Shown in pieces: positions 53,219-63,326 of a stretch of DNA of 64,000 nucleotides. Every line of letters starts with the position of its first letter. Positions within the stretch are counted from its first letter, which is position 1. Position numbers and translations under genes: made by a program. Location of the stretch: positions 1,853,829 to 1,917,828 of the forward strand of contig NW_017803976.1 in the NCBI RefSeq assembly GCF_001625305.1, written 5' to 3'. The DNA is from Branchiostoma belcheri. Taxonomy: Eukaryota; Chordata; Leptocardii; Amphioxiformes; Branchiostomatidae. Below the pieces are notes generated by a model. The model was not told the DNA's origin. It did no database searches and saw only the letters and a program-made list of their open reading frames with translations.

Positions 53219-56200
53219 TCAGGATATTTGGGCAGCCTGCACCCTGGCATTCAGATCCTCTATGGTCTCCTTCAGGCGGTCAGGTGCAGTGAAGAAGTCT
53301 ACAAACAGGTGGCGCTCCTTCACAAGATTGGGGTCATTCTGCAGGTCCTGAGTGGAGAAACAGCAAACCATTACAACTTGCAGTGTGGATCCTGAGTTAG
53401 ATTTAAAACACTAGTTTTCAATTAAATACAACGTGTATCTTGTGCGTCCAGGTCTGAACACTTCTGTATGAGACAAATCAAGCATTTTCAAATTTCAGGT
53501 TACTTACTACTACTACTAGTAATACTAGTATTTTGTGTGTCGCTGTCATGAAAATTGTGTAATTTGCATGCTGTGATAAAATGTGAATAACAATTGATAA
53601 AACATGAACATTGATGGTCTGAGTGCAAAAACTCAGTCTCTACCTGACTAAATACGCTGGCTATATATAGGAGAATATTTGCCAGGGGAGTTTGGCCGCC
53701 TTGTAGGTTTGACTGGCCACGCAGGAAGGGAAAGAAACTATCTCCCCGCGGCCGGATTACCTTGGCCAATTTTACTCTCTTTTTTGCTGAATTCTACATG
53801 TACGATCTGTATTCCCGTAGAAAGGCCTGGTGAAGGCTAGCAAAAACTTTAAACATCCCTCGGACTCACCCTTTTCTTCTTGTTCATGTCCTTCAAGGTC
53901 TCCATCAGGCTGGCTTCAAGGTCTTTCAAGGTCAAATCCAACTTCAACATGGAGTCCAAAATAGCCTGGTGATGACATACATGTAGGTAGAAACATCATT
54001 GATTAACAGTCTGTCATGGTTAGGCCACACCAATTTAATTTGTTGGTTCTTGGATTTTTTCAGAAAAAATATGAAGCGAAAAAAATAAAAACAGGTCCTA
54101 TCATAACCCCAAATGCTACGATAGGAGCCATGAAGTCCATACAAAATCTGGGTCAATATCTATGAACAATGCATTTGAACTTTTAATCAAACCACTGCAT
54201 TGATCGAAGGAAAAACTGTAACAACTAAGAAGAAAATGACTTTCCTTAACTGTTGGGGACAAAATATGGCCATTTTTGATTAGAAAAAAAAACTAAGAGG
54301 CGAATCCGAGAACCAACAAATTAAATTGGTGTGGCCTCAGCCTGAGTTACACAGCCTCTCACTGTTCGGGCTGATTGGGCTTTCTCCTGACCAGTGGAAG
54401 GGCTGCTAGAAGCGTAATTTAGTCAGGCTAGGATCATGGTCATACCCTACCTATGTACATGTATGTGTGTCTATATGCTTACAGTACCTTCTATATGTAT
54501 TCAACATATGTGTAAAAAAGATGACATGGTAGATGAATAGACCAGGATAACAAGATGCTACATCATGAAAGTTCATCTGTGTTGGTAGTTCCATGTCTAA
54601 AGTTAAAACTTTTGATCCAACACAAAATGTTCTCTCACCTAGAGCTTTCGACCAGTCACTCTGGTCTTCCTCAGTAGACTGACCCAATGAAGCTTGTCAC
54701 GTGGCTTCTTTGAAGTGTGACGTCAACACTGGGTCAAAGGTATCTGGTAGATGATGTCGGCCCCCGTCGCAGATACCTTTGACCCAGTGTTGACGTCACA
54801 CTTCAAAGAACCCACGTGACAAGCTTCACTGGGTCAGTCTACTGAGGAAGACCAGAGTGACTGGTGGAAAGCTCTAAGGTTTAAGAGATTTCTTTATGTT
54901 GGACCAAAAGTTTTAACTTTAAACAAGATGCCACATGTTTAGGAACTGTTGAAGCCTGCTGACGTCTCACCTTTGGCCCGAGGGTGGTAGGTCCGCTGCC
55001 GGGGGTGGCCCTGTCATACACGGCAGTCCCCAGGTCCTGTACACTGGTCTCTCTGTAGTATCACAACACAGGTAGACTAGTATACACAAATGACATGCTC
55101 TGCAGGCTTTTAGCTAGGATTTTTTTGTTGGGTGTCCATTTTTTTTATAGTATGCTATGCGCAGCAAAGATGTGTGGTGCACATTAGCTTTTTAGGGGGT
55201 CTTTTTTTAATTTCATAATGCTCTGAAACACTACTTTTTGCATTTTGAGATGCAAATTTTGAGGATTTTTTGTTTTTTCCTTTAGTAAACCATCATTTTT
55301 GTATTCATAGTAATTCTGAAGGGAGGCATGTGTGCATGGCAGGGGTTGGGAGTGAAAAAAATAGGGCGTCTTTAGGGTGTCCTGCCAAAAAGTAGGGCAT
55401 CCAATTTCTTATTATTTTCAGTACAGGGCGTCCAAAAGACACCCTGGACACCCCCTAGCTAAAAGCCTGATGCTCTATTATCTATATCTAAGGCCACACC
55501 AATTTAATTTCTTGGTTAACGGATTTTTCTCGAAAAATAATGGAGCGGGCTGGCGAAAAAATAAAAAAATAAAAACAGGCCTACGCATCCTATTATGGCC
55601 CAAAATGGTACGATAGGAGCCATGAAGTCAACACACCAGGCTGGTTCAAAACAATGAATTTTGAACTTTTAATGGTACCATTGCATTGAAAGATGAAATA
55701 ACTGTAACAACTAGGAAGAAAAGGACTGTTTTCAACTGTACAGGGCAAAATATGAGCATTTTGCAGTTGATTCTGAATTTTTATTTTTATTTGCAAATCA
55801 GAAAAAAATGAAGCGGGCAAATCCGTTAACCAAGAAATCAAATTGTTGACGTGGCCTAACAGCAAAGAAAACATTTTACATCCCTCTGAGTCTAAACTAT
55901 CATTTAAAAATCTGACTGAAATTTTGTGCAACAAAACTTTCTAGTCTGAGTGAAGAAAACTGTCTCTCTTTTTAGGAATAATGAAACAAAATTTCTAGAT
56001 CAGATAAACTCTGGTCTATACTTACATTTATGTCCTACCTGGGCCGCGATTACGTTCGATACGGGTGTTCCGGCCCGTGTGATAACTAGCGGTACGGCCC
56101 GGGGCTTCCAAATGTTCCATAGAACGATTCGAACGCGTTTCGCCCTAACCGCGTGCAACGCTTTCGAAAATTCGAATGCAAAATTCGGACGTTGGAATTG

Positions 56201-59200
56201 ATGTTGTTGCACTTTTTGGGTTTAGGGACACCAACTTTCTGCTCATTTTGCATTGAAAGGCGTGTTTTCTTGGGTGGGTATAACATAAATAAAATACAAC
56301 ACGGTGTATTCCGCATCACTCTCGGTCCCAGCCCTCCCGCGGATCGGATCTCCCTCCGGCCTTCGGCCGTCGGGCGATCCGACGCGCGGTCGGGCTGGTA
56401 CCTCGGGTGATACGGAATACCCCGTGTTGTATTCTATATGTATATAGAAGCCCATTATACTCTATCACTATCGAAACCATCCCAGGACACGAGTTAAATA
56501 GTGTTGAATGACCGAGTGGCTAGTCTAGCGAGTGGCTAGTCTAGCGAGTGGCTAGCCTAGCGAGTGGCTAGCCTAACGAGTGGCTAGCCTAGCGAGTGGC
56601 TAGCCTAGCGAGTGGCTAGCCTAGTGAGTGGCTAGCCTAGCGAGTGGCAAGTCTAGCGAGTGGCTTTGTCTAGCGAGTGGCTTTGTCTAGCGAGTGGCTA
56701 GTCTAGATCTAGTGAGTGGTCTAGCAAGTGGCTGGTCTAGGGCAGAAACTATGGAGGATGGCACTCAGGCTAGGTGTAAAATGTGTGCCTGACTATGATT
56801 GGGGAGCTAAAAGGCAGTAGAAGGAGAGGGATGGGCTCCAAATTCCAAAACTGTGCCTAACAGATGCTAGTAGATCAAAGACCGGATCCTGCTCCTATGG
56901 CCTGAAAAAGGCTACAGGACTACCTTAATCTTCACCTTTTTCACAAGTCACATTAGGCCACACCAAGTTAATTTGTTGGTTCTCCAATTTTTTCAGAAAA
57001 ATTTAAAATATGAAGCGAAAAAAAACACAAAAAAAAACCAATAGGAATCCTATTATACATGTAGCCCCAAATGCTACCATAGGAGCCATGAAGTCAACAC
57101 AAAGGCTGGGTTTAACTTAATATTCAAACAATGAATTTTGAACAAAGTTTTGAACTTAATCAAACCACTGCATTGATAGATGGAAAAATTGTAAGGCCAT
57201 GTTGATTTGATTATATGGATGACATCCTCTGGGGACACCAAAACTGATGCGAGCGTGCGAATAAAAAAAAAGTTTTGCAAAAAAAAAAGTTGCTTTCATC
57301 ATGAAATCTACGTGGTCATGAAGGTTGAACAAATGACACAGAGTATGGTATGGCGAATAATCTACACTCCAAATCCATTTCTTCACATTTTCGTCTTTTC
57401 ATTTAATTTTGGCATTCTACGACATTGGTATCATTTTCAAATAATTTTTTTGTACCTTACGGTATATATTTGCTCATTTTGCAACTGTTGATTGTATGAT
57501 TTACAGTATGATTGAAAACTTTCTTTTTTTTTTTGGAATCGGCCGAAAATTCATGCGCGCGTGGATGTCATCCATATAATCAAATCAACATGGCCTAACT
57601 AGAAAGAAAAGGACTTTCCTCAACTGTTGGGGGCAGAATATGAGCATTTTTTAGTTGATTCAGAAACAGAATCTTTTTATTTTTTGCAAATCAGAAAAAA
57701 ATGATGAGGCAAATCCGAGAACCAACAAATTAAATTGGTGCGGCCTTACTTACAGGTGTTTGAGCTTGTCCTCCTTGCCTGTACTGGAGTCAGCCAGGCT
57801 AGCCTGCAGAGTCTGTAGGTCCAGGTTCAGACTACAGGCACCTTCCTCCAGACTGGAGTAGGTACGAAACAACGGCTGTTTCCTATCATGGTCCTCACTG
57901 GGAGATCCAACTACACACGGAGAAATACATACAATTTGGTACTCATTATTCATTACATTACAGTTGTAAATGCTCATTATGAGGCTGAAAGAACATGATT
58001 TTTGAGACAGTTACCACGATATGTCAACCAAAGTTTTTCAATGTCTCGGGTTATGGGACTACAGCACACTGTTACGTCAACTTTATGTATTTAAATGTTA
58101 ATTGTATTTTGTTGTGTGGCACTGTTAAGATAAGTTTTAAACATAACATCTTCCATACATTTCTCAATTTGAGAGTCTGTCAGATGTTTAAGATTCTGAT
58201 TGACTAGCAGATTACACAAGCTTCAATGTTTCCCTCATCACCTATGATGTTGTGGAGTCTGATGGTGAAGTTGTCCCGTGAGTCGATAGTTGCCCTGGCT
58301 GTGCGTGAAGTCTTGTACACCGGATCTTGTAAGATAGCCTGTGGGGTGGATTCAACCATTATTATCACACTGGATGGTGCATTGAAGATATTTTTTATGC
58401 ATTTTTGGCGACGTCTCAGGGAGGAGCCTAATGGTACAGTATTGTGTGCAGTTTGCAAGAATTCTAGGAATTGTACAGGAATTTTGTCCACAGGAATGGA
58501 ATGTCCACAGGCACGTCTCTGACCCACATCTATGCCCACATTCCTGGAAACCCTTGGGAAGACCGCTCTTTATTTGTTTGACTTTATTTGTTTTACCAGT
58601 AATTACAACTCAGGCTATTTTGGCCTGCTTTTCAGGTAATCCTGGATACACATAAAAAGTACACACAACAAATACACGGTACATAAACAATTAGTAAATG
58701 TAACATCCAGAACATCAACTAGATCAAGATCTAATGATCTGTTTAAATGTCCTGAGACTAAGGAATTGTTGTTGCTGTAGCAGAAGAAGTAAGGTCAGGG
58801 CTCGAAATTCATTTTTGGGAGTAGGTGCACTGGTGCACCCAACCTAAAAAAATTAGGTGCACAAATTTTTTTTCTGGTGCACCATATAAAACAAAACCTA
58901 ATTATAGATCTTACTGCTCCTCTTCTGAGCTTTAATCTGAAATGGGCCCGGAGCTAACTTCGAAATCTTAAACAAGTACAAATTATGTACTACAACAAAG
59001 GTTTTATTATTTTTCTGACACTTAGATGCTGAATATCCTGCATACTATAATAATTTGATATGTACAGTACCTACAAAAATATTTGGGTGCACTGGTTGGG
59101 TGCACAGCTCCAATTTTGGGTGCACTAAGGTGCGAGCTGAAGTTGCACATGCACCCAGTATTTCGTGCCCTGGGTAAGGTCCATATAAGTACAGTAGACT

Positions 59201-62200
59201 GCTCCGGTATGCCGTGACTCTTGCTGGTGAACAGAAGAGTAGGTGAGAGTCGTAGTCCCTTAGAAATTTTAACTCTGACCGAGTGGTTCCTACACTTAGA
59301 GTCTCCCACTTGAACAAAGATGCCATGTACCCCGGCACATGTACACTTTCTTGCCTTAAATTTGATCCTTCATTGCGCTGTTCACCTCTATAACAAGGCA
59401 ATTCACCAGTAGTGCTATAGCATCTAAATAAATCCTATGTGATAACCGCATATTGTGTATAAATTTTAATTGTGTAATTATCATTTTGAAATGTTTTAAT
59501 GTTGTGCTTGCCATGTTTCATGTGTACAATGAAGAGTGTAACATAATCATTGTTTTCAATGCTCTATGTACTAATGAAATAAGGACGTAATTCTGGTATT
59601 TGCCCGCGAGAGCATTACCGAATAAAATTTGAATTAAAGACAGTAACCAGAGTCGTAATTTTTGTTGTACAGAGTTCATGTTCTTGGCTAAATTATGGTT
59701 TTACATAGAACTGTTCTCACCAGTCTGTCTTGCGTCATGGTGACAGCCTTGTCCAGGTCCTTGCGTAGCGCCATGAGCAGCCGCCGTGTCTCGCGGTGAG
59801 CGCGGCCCTCCACCTCCAGCGCCGTCAGGAGAAACTCATTCCTGGCTCGCTGCTTTAACAGCTGAGCAATCACCTATATGGAGGGTCTGTGTACTTCAGT
59901 AATATTCAGGTAATATTCAGTTAAAATACAGGTTAAAACCTGTAACATATAAATTTGTGAGTCTATACAAATGTATATATCACGCCTTAAATTTTGATAG
60001 TTTACATGTACTAGACATGGGACTACTTATTCAATAACTGCCATAACTGGTGTCTCTAAAGATGTCAAACCCCTTAGTGTATGTAGAAACATCAGATAGA
60101 TTGGACGTTTTTTACCTTGGTACATTAAAGTATCAGTAGCAATTTAAAAGCTTTCAGGTCTGAGTTTGCAAATAAGTACAGTACACATTATTATCGTTAT
60201 AACACAACACTCCTGAATATAACTTGTCACTGAAAAAGTACTGAACATCCATAACAAAACAAAACAAAACAAAACAAAACAAAACAAAACAAAACAAAAC
60301 AAAACAAAACAAAACAAAACAAAACAAAACAAAACAAAACAAAACATTCCACACAAAAGAGTGACAACCGCACCTCCTCCTGTTTGGAGATGAAGTAGTC
60401 CTGTCGAGCGATCTTGAGGTTGTAGTCTCCCTGCAGGATCCGTGTGGCCTGCAGCTCAGCGTTAGCCTGGATCAGTCGCGGGACCTCCACCTCCGACAGG
60501 ACAGCCGTTTGCCGCTGTACCGCAGTCAGCACGGCCTGGGTCTCCTGCAGCTGTTTACTGGGAAGGAGGAGGAGTCACAGCAAGGAAGTTAAGCCTAGGA
60601 AAAAAATGTTGTGTTTCCTGTTTCCCGACCAACCCTACATGTAGAAAAAGCTGTCGACCCTAGCCTTTTATTGGGTGAACCCCAGCAAGAGACTTTTTTG
60701 AGCTGATCAACCTCCATGATCTGACACCTGAGTGATGAACCATTGTACAATCAGTTTTCAGAGGGTTGTACTCTGAATTAGACGTTAGATGTGCACCAAA
60801 TGCAAGTCTTTTTTTTTTTGAGTAAGATATTGTTACCTTCCTAACACCAACCGAAACCCTCCTAGGGCCTAGGAGCCCTCTAAGTTCTAACTGAGGGGGG
60901 AAATACGTATAAAGTGCCTTTCCCAATGGCACAATGTCTGGGTCCAACCCTGGGGATTGAACCTGGGTCTCCTTGCTTGACAGTCGGATGTTCTATCTAC
61001 TACACCACACAGATGCCACACATATGTATATATACTATATTATATACTAATAATATACGTCTCCTACCTGAGTTTTGCAGTGTCCTCAGGATAAGGCTTG
61101 CTGTGTAACTGTTGTAACTTCCGCTCCATGGCTTGTCGCGCGGCGAGGGTTCTGCTCTCCTGGACCTTAGCCTGGATGTACTGTCTCTGGCTCAGTGGGA
61201 AACTGGGATACAATCATACACCAGTGTTAGAAATAAGTACCCATCATTGGTTAAAGAGTTAGACTTGTTCCAACACAAGAAAGAAAAACTCACCATAAAT
61301 TTTCGGCTGATCCCGTCAACCTTCGTCAGATTTGTGATGCAGGCGCTGACTTTCCGGAAGTCGGAAACGTGATGACGTCAGGAGTGCATCAAAAGTGGCG
61401 GGAAGACGGTATCTCCCACCATCACGGTTCAGAGAGGGTTGGTGGGAGATACGTTTCCGACTTCCGGAAAGTCAGCGACTGCATCACAAATCTGACGAAG
61501 GTTGACGGGATCAGCCGAAAATTTATGGTGAGTTTTTCCTTCTTGTGTTGGAACAAGTCTAACTCTTTAACTATGGATTCTTAACCAACACAGATGAGCT
61601 TTCATTCGAGTACCCATCATTGTTTATGATTTTAGATTGTATGTGATGTATATATATATATGTATCCTAGCATGTTGAATATCAAAGAAAGACAGCGGCT
61701 TCTGGTATTCATCACATTACTGAAATCTGAAAATATCTGAAAATTAATGTCTCCTTCAGACTCTTTAAGTGAACATGATTAACATGAGTATTTATATGGG
61801 CTTTAATAGGGTATGAATTAAACAAACCTTTATTGTACATGGAGATTTAAGCTTCATTCTACAAAAATGTCAAGAAACTTCATCTGTGATATCTATGGCA
61901 GTCTAAAGACCTGTTTTGTCTAAGTGATTTAGACATCTTTTTTTAGTTTCTGTCTTTGTGATTGGTCCGTGTAGTTTGGGGATATGGCTGTAAAAGTTTT
62001 TTGTTAAAAGTAGTTGTGTATGTATATGTACTTGTACTTGTACTTGTCTCCATGATTTGGAATAAACAGAGGGAAAAAAAGTACCCATCTGAAGAGACAT
62101 GTTCAATATTGCAGAAGAAAAATTATGCAAACTGCAATTTTACAGACTGAAAAAATCTAGCCAGGGGTTCACTGGTGTTTAAAAGAGCTTTCGTGTTTAC

Positions 62201-62824
62201 TACTGACTCTATAATATCGAGTAATTTTGCATGTATTTTTCAAATTACATGTAAAATATTGGCCAACATGCAATTTTGTATATGCCATGGGTTTTAAGAC
62301 CTGGAATTTTAAGTGTTTTTTTGCAGTAAGTATTTCTGAGTTCAAGAATAAAATTTTGACACTGCAATTTTGCAGAACACTGCAAAAAAGTACAACTAAA
62401 GCAAAATAAAATTCAACAAATTACACAATTTAGCTATAACATGTACATCTAAAAGGGCATTACTTGTGCAATGAATGTTTTCATATGTTTGAGAATAAAG
62501 ACATCTCTGTTGGTACTGAAAGCATGTGTCACTTTTTTTTTGGGGGGGGGGGGGTCAACTAACCGGCTATCTCTCTACAGTGGTCAATTGACCACTATAG
62601 ACAGGTTTGACTGTATTTCTACTACAGTAACTGCTTTGTACATATACATGTAAGTTATAATAATTAATGTATGGTACTGACATGTTCTGAAGCCTGGCGA
62701 GTTCGTGACAGTTCTTCCTGATGACCTGGTCAGTTTCTCCCATCACCAGTAGACTGGACGGATCCCTCACGTCCAGGAACTGGTACCGAGAACCTTCCGC
62801 ATGCCCCGCCAAGTCTGCTATACC
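53219..62824 (-). CDS. HAUS3: HAUS augmin-like complex subunit 3, C-terminal part, 9 exons
   Basis: Subunit of augmin, which recruits gamma-tubulin to existing spindle microtubules. Minus-strand exons: 62682-62824, 61068-61202, 60374-60557, 59721-59873, 58242-58338, 57754-57910, 54971-55052, 53870-53965, 53219-53347 (TGA at 53219-53221). Splice phases join cleanly over 391 residues. Recognition rests on ordered blocks shared with vertebrate HAUS3: GIADLAGHAEGSRYQFLDV; LARLQ; VPRLIQANAELQ then GDYNLKIARQDYF; a TIDSRDNFTIRLH block; and the end ERHLFVDFF...DRLKETIEDLNARVQ. The product is almost wholly helical/coiled-coil, as expected. About 200 N-terminal residues lie beyond the right edge. The region between the TIDSRD block and KAILDSML is the least conserved. 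It converges with TRIR. Its last exon ends only 24 bp before a MITE, which probably supplies the 3' UTR; another MITE touches the donor after 57754. Confidence 0.92.
54023..54336 (-). mobile_element. MITE family A, TTGTTGGTTCTTGG subtype
   Basis: Left TIR with TA; the right end reads GGTGTGGCCTCAG. The interior is shortened. Confidence 0.85.
54598..54921. repeat. Foldback with about 150-bp arms in a HAUS3 intron
   Basis: TAAAGTTAAAACTTTTG at the left is mirrored by AAAAGTTTTAACTTTA at the right. Long internal matches (AGTCTACTGAGGAAGACCAG, AGTGTTGACGTCACACTTC) are present in both arms, and the spacer is about 20-30 bp. Small indels. CTGAGGAAGACCAGAGTGAC is Penelope-like tail style. Confidence 0.8.
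55102..55469. mobile_element. hAT-like element with CAGGCTTTTAGCTAGG ends
   Basis: CAGGCTTTTAGCTAGG at the left, CCTAGCTAAAAGCCTG at the right; ATGCTCT duplicated on both sides (eighth base differs). It is followed 21 bp later by a family A MITE. Confidence 0.78.
55491..55857 (-). mobile_element. MITE family A
   Basis: Left TIR with TA; the right TIR has an insertion (TTGTTGACGTGGCC). Confidence 0.87.
56025..56445 (-). mobile_element. Family I element with a hairpin head
   Basis: Inverse of 49025-49410. The hairpin head (about 56300-56435) pairs AATACAACACGGTGTATTCC with GGAATACCCCGTGTTGTATT and has a GC-rich loop with GGCCTTCGGCC. Confidence 0.8.
56513..56740 (+). repeat. Minisatellite, 15-16-bp unit
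   Basis: About 14 copies of CGAGTGGCTAGCCTAG with slight variants, in a HAUS3 intron. Confidence 0.95.
56956..57746 (-). mobile_element. MITE family A split by a MITE B, abutting a HAUS3 donor
   Basis: The outer element runs 56956-57193 and 57596-57746. Its right TIR (GGTGCGGCCT) and TA duplication reach to within 5 bp of the HAUS3 exon ending at 57754; on the minus strand the donor GTAAGT uses the T of the TA duplication at +6. Confidence 0.88.
57194..57595 (+). mobile_element. MITE family B nested in MITE A
   Basis: AGGCCATGTTGATTTGATT to its inverse. TA at 57192-57193 and 57596-57597; removal leaves AATTGTAACTAGAAAG, matching the family A consensus. Confidence 0.92.
58797..59173 (+). mobile_element. 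hAT-like element, family G with 8-bp duplication
   Basis: AGGGCTCGAAAT to ATTTCGTGCCCTGG; GTAAGGTC exactly at 58789-58796 and 59174-59181. Confidence 0.88.
60252..60345 (+). repeat. (AAAAC)n microsatellite
   Basis: About 18 units, 28 bp from the HAUS3 exon at 60374. It produces a spurious FVLFC-repeat frame on the minus strand. Confidence 0.97.
60594..60690 (+). repeat. Dispersed repeat, family O
   Basis: CCTAGGAAAAAAATGTTGTG and CAGCAAGAGAC match the family O pieces at 31930 and 45860. Confidence 0.5.
60815..61015 (-). mobile_element. tRNA-derived SINE
   Basis: The minus strand begins with a tRNA-like head (GTGTGGTGTAGTAGATAGAA, B-box GGTTCAATCCC). It continues with TGGGAAAGGCACTTTATACG, a common SINE body segment, and ends in an A-rich run near 60815. 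Confidence 0.6.
61250..61608. mobile_element. Penelope-like foldback with 14-bp target duplication
   Basis: Arms about 61251-61375 and 61450-61570 (TTAAAGAGTTAGACTTGTTC and its inverse), with the tail ACCAACACAGATGAGCTTTC. AGTACCCATCATTG is duplicated at 61236-61249 and 61609-61622. It lies 48 bp from the HAUS3 exon ending at 61202. Confidence 0.82.
61623..62540. other. HAUS3 intron DNA with no recognised feature
   Basis: AT-rich; short TA and GTACTT runs only. Confidence 0.4.
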
Positions 62825-62881
62825 CTGTGTGTAACAACATATAACCTGTCAACCTGCTCAAGAATTGGGCAACCAGAGGAC

Positions 62882-63318
62882 TAATGCTGTGTACCTAAAC
62901 CCACGTTCAGGTCTAGGTCTGGATTCAAGTCCAGAGTTTAGGTTCAGGTCAGGAATTTTAAGTCCGGACCTAATTATAAACCCAGGGCATATACAAAATA
63001 TGGAAGGGACTTCTCAGTGGGACTTTCCAATGAAAAATGGGGCATCTTTATCGCAAAAGTTTGTAGTGAGCACTGCACTACCTGGGTTTTAATAGAAGAA
63101 AGATACATTGTTTGAGGTGCATGTCTGGGCAAAACTGTATTGCAGTGCAAATTTTTTACTATTGCAAATTTCAGGTGATTTAGAACACAAAGGGGAATGT
63201 GACATGATTTTTTTAGTCCAGGAACTAATTCCAGACATTCAGTTTTTTTTGGACTTGAACCTAAACATTTTTTTTTACAAGTTTGGAACTAGTTCCAGCA
63301 AAGTGGTACACAGCACTA
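62882..63318 (+). mobile_element. hAT-type MITE, family F, oldest copy
   Basis: TAATGCTGTGTACC to GGTACACAGCACTA; exact CAGAGGAC at 62874-62881 and 63319-63326. The interior is well diverged from the other four copies. Confidence 0.9.
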
Positions 63319-63326
63319 CAGAGGAC

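Noticed and set aside
60144..60532. Phe/Val/Leu/Cys repeat protein on the minus strand
   Set aside because: It is a translation of the (AAAAC)n microsatellite joined to a real HAUS3 exon read past its donor.
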